NCBI RefSeq assembly: GCF_016765655.2
Contig: NZ_CP086106.1
Location: forward strand, 6,343,184-6,407,183
DNA length: 64,000 nucleotides
Origin: Skermanella mucosa
GTDB taxonomy: Bacteria > Pseudomonadota > Alphaproteobacteria > Azospirillales > Azospirillaceae
Direction: 5' to 3'
Below are positions 52,098 through 60,764 of this stretch, piece after piece; within the stretch, counting starts at the first letter, position 1; every line of letters starts with the position of its first letter. Position numbers and translations under genes: made by a program. The notes beneath the pieces are model-generated. The model ran no database searches. It had not been told where the DNA came from and saw only the letters and a list, made by a program, of their open reading frames with translations.

Positions 52098-52909
52098 GGC
52101 AGGGCTCCGTCATGCCCGGACGGATGCGCGGACAGGTCCGTGATGGTCGGATGCCGTCCGCACAGCGGGCATTCCGGATCGGGCTGGACCCGGACCTTGT
52201 GGAAGCTGGTGTGGAGCGCGTCGTACATCAGCAACTGTCCGGACAGGCTGTCCCCGATGCCGAGCAGCTCCTTCAGGACCTCGATCGCCTGGATCGAGCC
52301 GACGGCGCCGGCCAGCGCCCCCAGCACGCCGCCTTCGGCGCAGCTCGGCACCAGCCCGCGCGGCGGCGGTTCGCGGAAGATGCAGCGATAGCAGGGATTG
52401 GGACCGCCCAGATAGGACTTGAAGGTGGAGATCTGCCCATCGAACCGGAGCATGGCCGCCGAAACCAGCGTCCGGCCGCCCAGATGGCAGGCGTCCGCCA
52501 GCAGGTAGCGGGCGGCGAAATTGTCGGTGCCGTCCGCCACCACGTCGTAGTCGGCGATCAGCCCCATGGCGTTGGCCGCGGTCAGCCGCTCCCGGTGGAC
52601 ATCGAGCCGCACGTCCGGGTTGATGGCCTCCAGCCGCGCCCGGGCGCTCTCCACCTTGGGCGTGCCGATCGAGCCGGTGTCATGGATGATCTGGCGCTGC
52701 AGGTTGGACAGGTCGACCACGTCGGGGTCGATCACCCCGATGGCGCCGACGCCCGCCGCCGCGAGATAGAGCAGCAGCGGCGAGCCCAGCCCGCCGGCCC
52801 CCACCACCAGCACTCGCGACTTCAGCAGCACCTCCTGCCCGATGCCGCCGACCTCCGGCAGGATGATGTGGCGGGCATAGCGTTCGACCTGCGCGTCGGT
52901 GAAATCCAT
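52094..52909 (-). CDS. HesA/MoeB/ThiF family adenylyltransferase
   Basis: From ATG 52909 the product has 271 residues. The E1-like fold shows the nucleotide loop VLVVGAGGLGSPLLLYLAAA, IDPDVVDLSNLQRQIIHDTG, then DVVADGTDNFAARYLLADAC, a zinc site formed by CYRC and CPLC, and the conserved Cys in VPSCAEGGVLGALAGAVGSI. Such enzymes adenylate the C-terminal Gly-Gly of MoaD, ThiS or related sulfur carriers. No C-terminal rhodanese domain is present, so sulfur must come from a partner. The coupled DsrE-like gene is a candidate. MoeB is the usual annotation, but no molybdopterin genes are nearby. Confidence 0.9.
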   Translation of the reverse strand: MDFTDAQVERYARHIILPEVGGIGQEVLLKSRVLVVGAGGLGSPLLLYLAAAGVGAIGVIDPDVVDLSNLQRQIIHDTGSIGTPKVESARARLEAINPDVRLDVHRERLTAANAMGLIADYDVVADGTDNFAARYLLADACHLGGRTLVSAAMLRFDGQISTFKSYLGGPNPCYRCIFREPPPRGLVPSCAEGGVLGALAGAVGSIQAIEVLKELLGIGDSLSGQLLMYDALHTSFHKVRVQPDPECPLCGRHPTITDLSAHPSGHDGALP

Positions 52910-52946
52910 AGGGTGCTGACCTGGTGTTTGCTTGTTTCCGCCCGCC

Positions 52947-53106
52947 GATATGGCCGGACTTCTTCCCGTCAGTTTGCGCGTGGATGCGCGGGTCAAGCCC
53001 GCGCATGACGAAAAGGGAGCCACCCGGACCCGACCGTCACCGGACCCACAAGCCAAGGCCTCCCTTTTCCGTCATGGCCGGACTTGATCCGGCCATCCAC
53101 GCGCGA
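52947..53106. repeat. Palindromic repeat units between the MoeB-like gene and cysK
   Basis: The region contains a damaged unit at about 52950 (ATGGCCGGACTTC), GATGCGCGGGTCAAGCCCGC at about 52983-53002, and CGTCATGGCCGGACTTGATC starting at 53070 with its continuation GGCCATCCACGCGCG. They match the elements at 6355-6592. No gene is seen between 52910 and 53136. Confidence 0.8.
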
Positions 53107-53136
53107 CCTTACTCCTGGAGGAAGCCCGGCTCTACC

Positions 53137-54108
<972 letters not shown>

Positions 54109-54181
54109 GGTATTCCACCCTTCGCAACTGTTAAATCTTGGAAATCACAGATAATCCAATCTAATACCTCGAACCCCGATT

Positions 54182-54637
54182 TTAAATGCTGAAATCGATC
54201 TTGGCGTGGGTTTCGCTCTCGATGCCGGCCTGGTTGGCGCGCAGGCACAGGTCCTCGATCGTGATGTCGTCGAGCTGCGTCATGCAGTCGTCCTGGAGCT
54301 GCAGCCAGATCGGCCGCACGACTTTCAGGCCGAGGATCGACCCGGTCGGCTCCTCCACGGGATCGGTCGCGGTTTCCATGGCGCGGACCACCCGGACGAT
54401 CTCGCCGATGCTGATACGCCGCCGCTCCCGGGCCAGCCGATAGCCGCCGCGCGGACCCCGCACACCCGCCAGTACCCCGGCGCGGACGAGTTGCTGGAGC
54501 ACCTGTTCCAGGTAGCGCTTCGGGATTCCCTGGCGGCGCGTGATCTCGCCGCTCTGCACCGGCTCGCTGCCGGCATTGTAGGCGATGTCGAGGACCGCCT
54601 CGATCGCGAACATCAGCTTCTTCGAGATGCGCAGCAT
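54182..54637 (-). CDS. Rrf2-family transcriptional regulator
   Basis: This 151-residue winged-helix regulator begins [20 protein letters not shown]. The recognition region is GEITRRQGIPKRYLEQVLQQ and LVRAGVLAGVRGPRGGYRLA, the wing motif of Rrf2 proteins. The region that holds three Cys ligands of an Fe-S cluster in IscR and RirA has only two (DDCMTQ and EDLCLRA) and not in the IscR spacing, so cluster binding is doubtful. Its place before cysK recalls CymR-like cysteine regulators. Its ATG overlaps the dut stop by one base (TGATG). Confidence 0.92.
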   Translation of the reverse strand: MLRISKKLMFAIEAVLDIAYNAGSEPVQSGEITRRQGIPKRYLEQVLQQLVRAGVLAGVRGPRGGYRLARERRRISIGEIVRVVRAMETATDPVEEPTGSILGLKVVRPIWLQLQDDCMTQLDDITIEDLCLRANQAGIESETHAKIDFSI

Positions 54638-55146
54638 CAGTCTTGTCCTTTTTCGTCCGCGCCGGCCCTGTCCGTCCCGGTAGACCCGAAACCGCCGGCG
54701 CCGCGGGCGCTTTCCTCCAGGGTCTCGGCAAGGCTCCAGGCGACCCGGGCGTAGGGGGCGACCACCAGCTGGGCAACGCGCATGCCGCGCTCCACGGTGA
54801 AGGGCCGTTCCCCGTGATTGATCAGGATGACGCCAACCTCGCCGCGGTAATCCGCGTCGATGGTGCCGGGGCTGTTCAGCACGGTGATCCCGTGGCACAG
54901 CGCCAGGCCCGACCGCGGGCGGACCTGCGCCTCGTAGCCGGCCGGCAGTGCCAGCGCGAAACCGGTCGGGATCAGCGCCCGGGCGCCCGGCTCCAGGACC
55001 ACGGGACCGGCGACGGCCGCCGCCAGGTCCATGCCGGCGGAATGCTCCGTCGCATAGGTAGGCAGGTCCAGGCCGGCACTGTTGGGAAGGCGCGTCACGG
55101 CCACCGCCAAGGCGGCCGGTGCATCGGGTTCGGCATCAGGGATCAT
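54637..55146 (-). CDS. dut: Deoxyuridine 5'-triphosphate nucleotidohydrolase
   Basis: This 169-residue enzyme hydrolyses dUTP to dUMP, keeping uracil out of DNA. The five dUTPase motifs are present: [63 protein letters not shown] and the C-terminal [10 protein letters not shown]. It lies downstream of coaBC, a common alphaproteobacterial order, and is coupled by TGATG to the Rrf2-type gene. Confidence 0.97.
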   Translation of the reverse strand: MIPDAEPDAPAALAVAVTRLPNSAGLDLPTYATEHSAGMDLAAAVAGPVVLEPGARALIPTGFALALPAGYEAQVRPRSGLALCHGITVLNSPGTIDADYRGEVGVILINHGERPFTVERGMRVAQLVVAPYARVAWSLAETLEESARGAGGFGSTGTDRAGADEKGQD

Positions 55147-55227
55147 GCGCTGTAGATAGCGCAGATATCACACAATGTAACAGGTAAATCGCCCCCCGCG
55201 GCGAAAAAATCCGCCGTCCCGTGGCGC

Positions 55228-56493
55228 CTACTCCGCCCCGGTGCCCACCAGATGGTCCGCGATGGCGGCGGCGAGGCGCTGGGCAACCTCCTCCTTGGAC
55301 AGCGGCGGCCAGTCCTCCAGGGTATCCCCGCGCAGCAGGTGGACCGTGTTGCTGGTCCCGCCGAAGGTCCCGCTGGATGGGGAGACGTCGTTGGCGACGA
55401 TCCAGTCGCAGCCCTTGCGCGCCAGCTTGGCCCGCGCGTGCGCGACCACCTTCTCGGTCTCCGCGGCGAACCCGACGACCAGACCCGGCCGCATCCGGCC
55501 CGGGCGGGACAGGGTGGCCAGGATGTCCGGGTTCTCGGCCAGTTCCAGCGCCGGCAGGTGGCCGCCGTCCTTCTTCAGCTTCTGGCTCGACATGGCGCGG
55601 ACCCGCCAGTCCGCGACCGCCGCGGCGCAGACCGCGACGTCCACCGGCAGCGCGTCCTGGCAGGCGGCCAGCATGTCGCGGGCGCTCTCCACATGGACCA
55701 TGGCGACGCCGTCGGGGTCCGGCTCCCGCGTCGGCCCGCTGACCAGCGTGACCGAGGCGCCCAGCCGCGCCAGGGCCGCCGCGATGGCGTGCCCCTGCTT
55801 GCCGGACGATCGGTTGGCGATGTAGCGGACGGGGTCGATCGGCTCGTAGGTCGGCCCGCTGGTCACCAGCGCCCGCCAGCCCCTCAGCGGCCCCGGAGCC
55901 TCCTCCCTGGGCGCCGCGGCGCGCCCGAAGAAGGCGGCGATGGCGCCCAGGATCTCCATCGGCTCGCTCATCCGGCCGCTGCCGGTCTCGCCGCAGGCCA
56001 TGTCGCCGACGCCCGGCCCGATCCGCAGGATGCCGCGCGATTCCAGGGTCGCCATGTTGGCCTGGGTCGCCGGGTGCGACCACATCATGATGTTCATGGC
56101 CGGGGCCACCATCACCGGCTTGTCGGTCGCCAGCAGGGCGGTGGTCGCCAGGTCGTCGGTGATGCCGGCCGCCATCTTGGCCAGGATGTTGGCGCTGGCC
56201 GGAGCCACCACGACCAGGTCGGCCTCCCGCGACAGCCGGATGTGCCCCATCTCCGCCTCGTCGGTCAGCGACCACAGGTCCATGTAGACCTTCTCCTCGG
56301 ACAGGGCCGCCACCGACAGCGGCGTCACGAACTTCGACCCGCCCTCGGTCAGCACGCACCGCACCCGCGCCCCGCGCTCCTTCAGCCGCCGGATCAGGTC
56401 CAGGCACTTGTACGCCGCGATCCCGCCCGAGATGATCAGCAGGATGCGCTTGCCGTCGAGGATGCGGTGTTCGGGGAAAGGTGTATCGGCCAT
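55228..56493 (-). CDS. coaBC: Bifunctional phosphopantothenoylcysteine decarboxylase/synthase
   Basis: This 421-residue protein catalyses two steps of coenzyme A synthesis. The N-terminal flavoprotein CoaC half (about 1-190) has ILLIISGGIAAYKCLDLIRR, VVAPASANILAKMAAGITDD and VMVAPAMNIMMWSHPATQAN. The C-terminal CoaB half (about 205-410) has ALVTSGPTYEPIDPVRYIAN followed by RSSGKQGHAIAAAL and the later DWIVANDVS. In other alphaproteobacteria it normally follows ubiB closely; here two toxin-antitoxin modules lie between them. Confidence 0.97.
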   Translation of the reverse strand: MADTPFPEHRILDGKRILLIISGGIAAYKCLDLIRRLKERGARVRCVLTEGGSKFVTPLSVAALSEEKVYMDLWSLTDEAEMGHIRLSREADLVVVAPASANILAKMAAGITDDLATTALLATDKPVMVAPAMNIMMWSHPATQANMATLESRGILRIGPGVGDMACGETGSGRMSEPMEILGAIAAFFGRAAAPREEAPGPLRGWRALVTSGPTYEPIDPVRYIANRSSGKQGHAIAAALARLGASVTLVSGPTREPDPDGVAMVHVESARDMLAACQDALPVDVAVCAAAVADWRVRAMSSQKLKKDGGHLPALELAENPDILATLSRPGRMRPGLVVGFAAETEKVVAHARAKLARKGCDWIVANDVSPSSGTFGGTSNTVHLLRGDTLEDWPPLSKEEVAQRLAAAIADHLVGTGAE

Positions 56494-56537
56494 CGGTGCG
56501 GTCCTGGAGGTCTGTCCCTGGGGACGGATTCAAGTCA

Positions 56538-56606
56538 TCCACAGATGAACGCAGATGGACGCAGATATCTAAGCCTTATCTGCGTCCATCTGCGTTCATC
56601 TGTGGA
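56538..56606. repeat. Perfect 30-bp inverted repeat between coaBC and vapC
   Basis: The arms at 56538-56567 (starting TCCACAGATGAACGCAGATG) and 56577-56606 are exact reverse complements, separated by TCTAAGCCT. Each arm contains internal near-repeats of GATGxACGCAGAT. It lies 19 bases downstream of the PIN-toxin stop codon. Confidence 0.95.
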
Positions 56607-56625
56607 CAATAATCTTGTGTAACCC

Positions 56626-57033
56626 TCACGATTCGGCATCGTGAGTGACGACTGGCCCGGGCCAAGCGAGTATCTTCCTGTCCGCGGTCAGCAGAATCGC
56701 CTTTTCGTGGAGAGCGGTCGCCACGACTATGCGGTCGGCGGGATCGGGATGAAAATCGGCAAGGTCCGCTGCGTTCACGCCGATATCCCCCGTGACAGGG
56801 ATTTCGACAAGCCCGATCGACAGTGCCATTCTTCGCCAAGCCGCGGCATCGACCGCGCCGGATAGCTTTCGCCGCCGTACCAGCATGGCGACTTCCCAAA
56901 AAGAGATTGCCGACACTTTGAGGCCGTTCGCCGAAAAGCTTTCCGCCGTCAGTTCGAGTGCTTTCTTTCCCATCCTTGGAATGCCTTCGAACAGCCAGAC
57001 CAGGACATGGGTATCCAGCAGGAGTTGCGTCAA
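56626..57033 (-). CDS. PIN-domain toxin (VapC family)
   Basis: This 135-residue protein has the PIN nuclease fold with its acidic residues: Asp7 in LLLDTHVLVWLF, Glu near 47 in SFWEVAMLVRR and Asp residues in DFHPDPADRIVVATALHE. The C-terminal ILLTADRKILAWP is typical. It should cut RNA when not held by its antitoxin. The start overlaps the end of the upstream antitoxin gene by four bases (57030-57033), the usual vapBC arrangement. Confidence 0.92.
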   Translation of the reverse strand: MTQLLLDTHVLVWLFEGIPRMGKKALELTAESFSANGLKVSAISFWEVAMLVRRRKLSGAVDAAAWRRMALSIGLVEIPVTGDIGVNAADLADFHPDPADRIVVATALHEKAILLTADRKILAWPGPVVTHDAES

Positions 57034-57326
57034 AGAAGGATGCCCTGCTCAGCATTCCATTCGATATCCAAAGGCTGTTCGAGGTCTTCCTCGGTCAGGG
57101 GCAATTGGCCCTTCAGGCAACCGAACAGCTGACCTGGCGGAATGCGTCGAGGCCCGGGTCCGGGGGAAGCATATCTTGCCAGGAAGGAGCCGGCTTGGTC
57201 ATAGACCTCAACCTCTACCCCGGATTCGCGGGCGATTTCCTGAAACAGCCTGGTCAGGGTCGGCCGGGATTCGATCGCGGTCCCGTCGGTCTCGCCGACA
57301 TCTGGAAGCTTGACAGTGATCGCCAT
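57030..57326 (-). CDS. Antitoxin of the PIN-domain toxin pair
   Basis: This 98-residue protein (MAITVKLPDVGETDGTAIES...) does not match a family I recognise over its first half. The C-terminal part (PPGQLFGCLKGQLPLTEEDL followed by EQPLDIEWNAEQGILL) has the acidic, LKG-containing pattern of the toxin-binding tail of antitoxins paired with this type of PIN protein. The N-terminal residues look more like a solenoid-free DNA-binding module than like AbrB or Phd, but I cannot name it. The four-base overlap with vapC supports the assignment. Confidence 0.75.
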   Translation of the reverse strand: MAITVKLPDVGETDGTAIESRPTLTRLFQEIARESGVEVEVYDQAGSFLARYASPGPGPRRIPPGQLFGCLKGQLPLTEEDLEQPLDIEWNAEQGILL

Positions 57327-57404
57327 GCTGGTTTTCCCAGTTCAAAGATCCGGCCCGAGCAGGAATGATACAATACCGCTCAGCCGGAAACCACCACCGC
57401 CGAC

Positions 57405-57445
57405 GCCGCTTGCGGACGAAGCCGTCCAGCAGGATCTCGATCGTC
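57405..57445 (-). repeat. 41-bp copy of the ubiB 3' end
   Basis: The 41 bases are identical to 58238-58278 in ubiB, in the same orientation. In the ubiB frame they encode TIEILLDGFVRKRR; after that the reading diverges (RRWWFPAERYC). The ccdAB-type genes lie between the two copies, which start 833 bases apart. Confidence 0.9.
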
Positions 57446-57474
57446 ACGCGATCATTCCCGCCTCCCGGCGTCCA

Positions 57475-57804
57475 TCAAGGCTGACGGCCGCGCTCCACCC
57501 GCATCATATCGTCGATGGCATCCCGAATTGCGTCCGCCTGATCGTCAAGCGATGTAACGATCGGGCCGATACGCTCCACGGGAATGGACGAGATATCGAG
57601 AGGCGACAGGTAGACCTCCTTATCCTCGATCGTGACTAAGGGGTGAAGTTTTCTGTCCTTAAGTGTCTTGCCGGCTGTAAACGTGACAAGCGGGATGACG
57701 ACGCGGGTATCTCCCTTGTTGAAGGCCTTCGATTGCACGATCACGAGATAAGGATACCCGGATCGGCCCTTGCCCCGATTCCGGCAAACGTCGAACCGGC
57801 GCAT
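57475..57804 (-). CDS. CcdB-family toxin
   Basis: This 109-residue protein begins MRRFDVCRNRGKGRSGYPYL and continues VIVQSKAFNKGDTRVVIPLV and SPLDISSIPVERIGPIVTSL, the CcdB family pattern. Members of this fold poison DNA gyrase, while MazF relatives cut RNA. CcdB is favoured by the adjacent CcdA-type antitoxin. It starts 8 bases after the antitoxin stop. It ends 27 bases before the repeated ubiB fragment. Confidence 0.88.
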   Translation of the reverse strand: MRRFDVCRNRGKGRSGYPYLVIVQSKAFNKGDTRVVIPLVTFTAGKTLKDRKLHPLVTIEDKEVYLSPLDISSIPVERIGPIVTSLDDQADAIRDAIDDMMRVERGRQP

Positions 57805-57812
57805 GATGGCGC

Positions 57813-58070
57813 TTAAAACCTCGGATCGTCTTCATCGAGGAGCGAGCCGTGCGTGGCGCGATGCTCATTCAGGACGGCCATGTCGGAATCGATATCCTGC
57901 TGTCGCCGACGCGCCGCTTCCAGCGCAACGGCGCGCGCAACCCCGGCCTCCGCCTCGGCCGAGATGTTGATGCCGTAATCACGGGCCCTGGCAAGAAGAT
58001 CCTCGTTCAAGCTGAGGTTGGTTGCCCGCTTCCGAGCGGTTACATCGTAAGTCCGCGAGAGTGCGCCCAT
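57813..58070 (-). CDS. CcdA-family antitoxin
   Basis: This 85-residue protein has an N-terminal ribbon-helix-helix-like region with the CcdA signature KRATNLSLNEDLLARARDYG and INISAEAEAGVARAVALEA, and a C-terminal tail (DMAVLNEHRATHGSLLDEDD) that would wrap around the toxin. It precedes the CcdB-type gene by 8 bases. A 14-bp inverted repeat lies just upstream of its start and is a plausible autoregulatory operator. Confidence 0.9.
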   Translation of the reverse strand: MGALSRTYDVTARKRATNLSLNEDLLARARDYGINISAEAEAGVARAVALEAARRRQQDIDSDMAVLNEHRATHGSLLDEDDPRF

Positions 58071-58080
58071 GTCATCCCCC

Positions 58081-58123
58081 CTTCACATGCGCATATCATG
58101 TCGGGGATCATGCGCATGTGAAG
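58081..58123. promoter_or_regulatory. 14-bp inverted repeat between ubiB and ccdA
   Basis: CTTCACATGCGCAT (58081-58094) and ATGCGCATGTGAAG (58110-58123) are perfect reverse complements around a 15-base spacer. The element starts 11 bases upstream of the ccdA-type start codon and lies after the ubiB stop. Operator for the CcdAB complex is the likeliest role; a ubiB terminator is an alternative. Confidence 0.6.
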
Positions 58124-58166
58124 ATCGCCGTGTCCCTCCGTCATGGCCCCGTCGCCGCGAAGCCCG

Positions 58167-59759
58167 TCAGGTCAGTACCGCCAGTGCCGCCAGCGCCACG
58201 GCCATCGTCACGGTCCACAGGGTCCAGATCGTCCGCCGCCGCTTGCGGACGAAGCCGTCCAGCAGGATCTCGATCGTCGCGGGGTGAAGCGGCAGCCCGT
58301 GCTCGTTCATCATCCGGGTCGCCCGCTCGGCCTCGCGCATCACGCGGGGCAGGGTGCGCAGCGCGTTCAGCACCGATTCCAGCTCGTCGACCACGCGCGA
58401 CTCGGGACCGCGGTTCTCGCGCATCCAGTCCTCGATCAGCGGACGGGCGAGCTCCCACATGTTGATGTCGGGGTTGAGCGCCCGGCCCACCCCCTCCGCG
58501 GTCAGCATGCTCTTCTGGAGCAGCAGCAGCTGCGGCTGGGTCTCCATCTCGAACTGCTCGGTGACCGCCAGCAGCTGGGCCAGCAGCCGCCCGATCGAGA
58601 TCTCGTGCAGCGGCTTGTTCAGCAGCGGCTCGCCGATGGCGCGGCAGGCCTGGGTGAAGGTTTCGATGTTCTGGTGCGCCGGGACGTAGCCGGCCTGGAA
58701 ATGCACCTCGGCGACCCGGCGGTAGTCGCCGTTCAGGAAGCCCAGCAGCATGTCGGCCAGATAGTACCGCGTGGCGCGGTCCAGCCGGCCCATGATGCCG
58801 AAGTCGACCGGCGCGATATGGCCGTCCTCGTTGACGAACAGGTTGCCCGGATGCAGGTCGGCGTGGAAGAAGCCGTCGCGGAACACCTGGTTGAAGAAGG
58901 ACGACGACGCCTGGGCCAGCACGTCGTCGGGGTCGAACCCCGCCGCCCGGATCTTGTCGACCTCGTCCACCTTGATGCCGCGGATGCGTTCCAGGGTCAG
59001 CACGCGCTGGCTGGTCCGGTCCCAGTCCACCCGGGGCACGTTGAAGGCGGTGTCGCCGCGGAAATTGTCGGCCAGCTCCGACGCGGCCGAGGCCTCCATC
59101 CGAAGGTCCATCTCCATCTTCACCGTGTCGGCGAAGATCTGCACGACCTCGCCCGGCCGCAGCCGCTTGAACCGGGGCTGGATCCACAGGGCCAGCTCGG
59201 ACAGCCAGCGGAACAGGTCCAGGTCCTGCCGGAAAGCCAGCTCGATCCCCGGCCGCAGCACCTTGACCGCGACCTCCCGGGAGCGCCGGTCGTCGGCGTC
59301 CAGGTCGTGCTCGCCGTCGCGGTCCCGGCGGGTCGCGACCACCGCGAAATGGACCTGGGCGATCGAGGCCGCGGCGACCGGCTTCTCGTCGAAGCTCTCG
59401 TAGATCTCCTCCAGCGGGCGTCCCAACTCCGCCTCGATGATCCGGCGGGCCTCCGACGTGGGGAAGGGCGGCAGCTTGTCCTGAAGCTCGGCCAGGTCGG
59501 CGGCGATCGCCTCGCCGACCAGGTCCGACCGGGTGGACAGGATCTGGCCGAGCTTGATGAAGCTGGGTCCGAGGTCGCGGAGCGCCGCGGCGATCCGCTG
59601 GCCCGGCCGCCCGGGAACGCCCTTGGCGGAGAACAGGCGGGCGAATCCCGCGATTCCCGGCGCCACGTCGCGCAGTTCGTGCGGGAACAGGGCGTCGTGA
59701 CGGCCCAGCGTGCGCATGATCACGACGAGGCGGGCAAGATTGCGGATCGTGCGGATCAT
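58167..59759 (-). CDS. ubiB: Ubiquinone biosynthesis ATPase/kinase-like protein UbiB
   Basis: This 530-residue ABC1/ADCK-type atypical kinase is needed for ubiquinone synthesis at the inner membrane. The KxGQ motif is in FIKLGQILSTRSDLVGEAIA near residue 66, the Ala-rich loop in PVAAASIAQVHFAV, and the catalytic part is FFHADLHPGNLFVNEDGHIA and DFGIMGRLDR. The C-terminus has a hydrophobic tail (IWTLWTVTMAVALAALAVLT). The 41 bases encoding TIEILLDGFVRKRR are repeated at 57405-57445, beyond the ccdAB-type genes. It follows ubiE by 25 bases. Confidence 0.96.
   Translation of the reverse strand: MIRTIRNLARLVVIMRTLGRHDALFPHELRDVAPGIAGFARLFSAKGVPGRPGQRIAAALRDLGPSFIKLGQILSTRSDLVGEAIAADLAELQDKLPPFPTSEARRIIEAELGRPLEEIYESFDEKPVAAASIAQVHFAVVATRRDRDGEHDLDADDRRSREVAVKVLRPGIELAFRQDLDLFRWLSELALWIQPRFKRLRPGEVVQIFADTVKMEMDLRMEASAASELADNFRGDTAFNVPRVDWDRTSQRVLTLERIRGIKVDEVDKIRAAGFDPDDVLAQASSSFFNQVFRDGFFHADLHPGNLFVNEDGHIAPVDFGIMGRLDRATRYYLADMLLGFLNGDYRRVAEVHFQAGYVPAHQNIETFTQACRAIGEPLLNKPLHEISIGRLLAQLLAVTEQFEMETQPQLLLLQKSMLTAEGVGRALNPDINMWELARPLIEDWMRENRGPESRVVDELESVLNALRTLPRVMREAERATRMMNEHGLPLHPATIEILLDGFVRKRRRTIWTLWTVTMAVALAALAVLT
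58238..58278 (-). repeat. ubiB copy of the 41-bp direct repeat
   Basis: This segment near the ubiB 3' end is identical to 57405-57445 and in the same orientation. It encodes the junction between the UbiB soluble domain and its C-terminal hydrophobic tail. Confidence 0.9.
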
Positions 59760-59784
59760 GACAGGTTTCTAACTTGGGGGAGGG

Positions 59785-60639
59785 TCAGAGCCGCCAGCCC
59801 GAATGGATCGCGGCGACGCCGCCGGTCAGGTTGCGGTAGCGCACCTGGCCGAACCCGGCCGACTCGATCCGGCCGACCAGGCTTTGCTGGTCCGGGAACT
59901 GCCGGATGCTTTCCACGAGATACTGGTACGCCTCGCGGTCGCCGGCCACCATCTGGCCCAGGCGCGGCAGCACGGTGAAGGAATACCGGTCATAGATCTC
60001 GCGCAGCACCGGCAGCACGACCCGGCTGAATTCCAGGCAGAAGAAGCGTCCGCCCGGCCGCAGCACGCGCCGCGCCTCGGCCAGCGCCGCGTCGATCCGC
60101 GTCACGTTGCGCAAGCCGAAGGCGATGGTATAGACGTCCACCGACCGGCTCTTCAGCGGCAGCGTCTCGGCGTCCCCGACGATCCACTCCACCCCGGACA
60201 GCACGCCCCGGTCCACCGCCCGGTCGCGCCCGACCAGGATCATCTTTTCATTGATGTCGCAGACGAAGGCCTGGGCCGGCCCGCCCGCCGCCTCCAGGAA
60301 GCGGAACGAGATGTCGCCGGTGCCGCCGGCCACGTCCAGCAGGGTCATCCCCGGCTGCGGCCGGATCAGCTCGATCAGGTCCGATTTCCACAGACGGTGG
60401 ATGCCGCCCGACATCAGGTCGTTCATCAGGTCGTAGTTGCCGGCGACGCTGTCGAACACCTGGCGCACCATCGGCGCCTTGGTGCGGGGATCGACCTCGC
60501 GGAAACCGAACCAGCGCGCCTCCGGCGCCTCTCCCTCGGGGGAGGGGCGGTCGGACGGGTGGACGGACGGACCGCGCGGCGGGGCGCCGGGAGCGGAAGC
60601 GGGGTCTTGGGAGGGATCTTCGGCCATGGCCAGCAACAT
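59785..60639 (-). CDS. ubiE: Ubiquinone/menaquinone biosynthesis C-methyltransferase UbiE
   Basis: This 284-residue SAM-dependent methyltransferase (ATG 60639, or ATG 60627) has the UbiE start WFGFREVDPRTKAPMVRQVF, SVAGNYDLMNDLMSGGIHRL, SAM motif I MTLLDVAGGTGDISFRFLEA, and the later YTIAFGLRNVTRIDAALAEA, RVLRPGGRFFCLEFS and GQVRYRNLTGGVAAIHSGWR. It methylates the quinone ring. The first 40 residues are a Pro-rich extension. It leads the minus-strand ubiE-ubiB unit and is divergent from mutM. Confidence 0.96.
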   Translation of the reverse strand: MLLAMAEDPSQDPASAPGAPPRGPSVHPSDRPSPEGEAPEARWFGFREVDPRTKAPMVRQVFDSVAGNYDLMNDLMSGGIHRLWKSDLIELIRPQPGMTLLDVAGGTGDISFRFLEAAGGPAQAFVCDINEKMILVGRDRAVDRGVLSGVEWIVGDAETLPLKSRSVDVYTIAFGLRNVTRIDAALAEARRVLRPGGRFFCLEFSRVVLPVLREIYDRYSFTVLPRLGQMVAGDREAYQYLVESIRQFPDQQSLVGRIESAGFGQVRYRNLTGGVAAIHSGWRL

Positions 60640-60764
60640 AGCGGCTCGGCGGTGCCCTTGCCAGTTGCCACGGCGGACTTTCCGCGCGGATCGCCGAACG
60701 GACCGCCGAACAAAACGGGATGCGGCGCTTTTTGTCGCGCTCCGGACCGGCTATGGTCGGTCCC

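Noticed and set aside
57405..58278. 41-bp direct repeats as attL/attR of a classical integrative element
   Set aside because: There is no integrase gene and no tRNA target; the repeat is reported only as an unexplained duplication.
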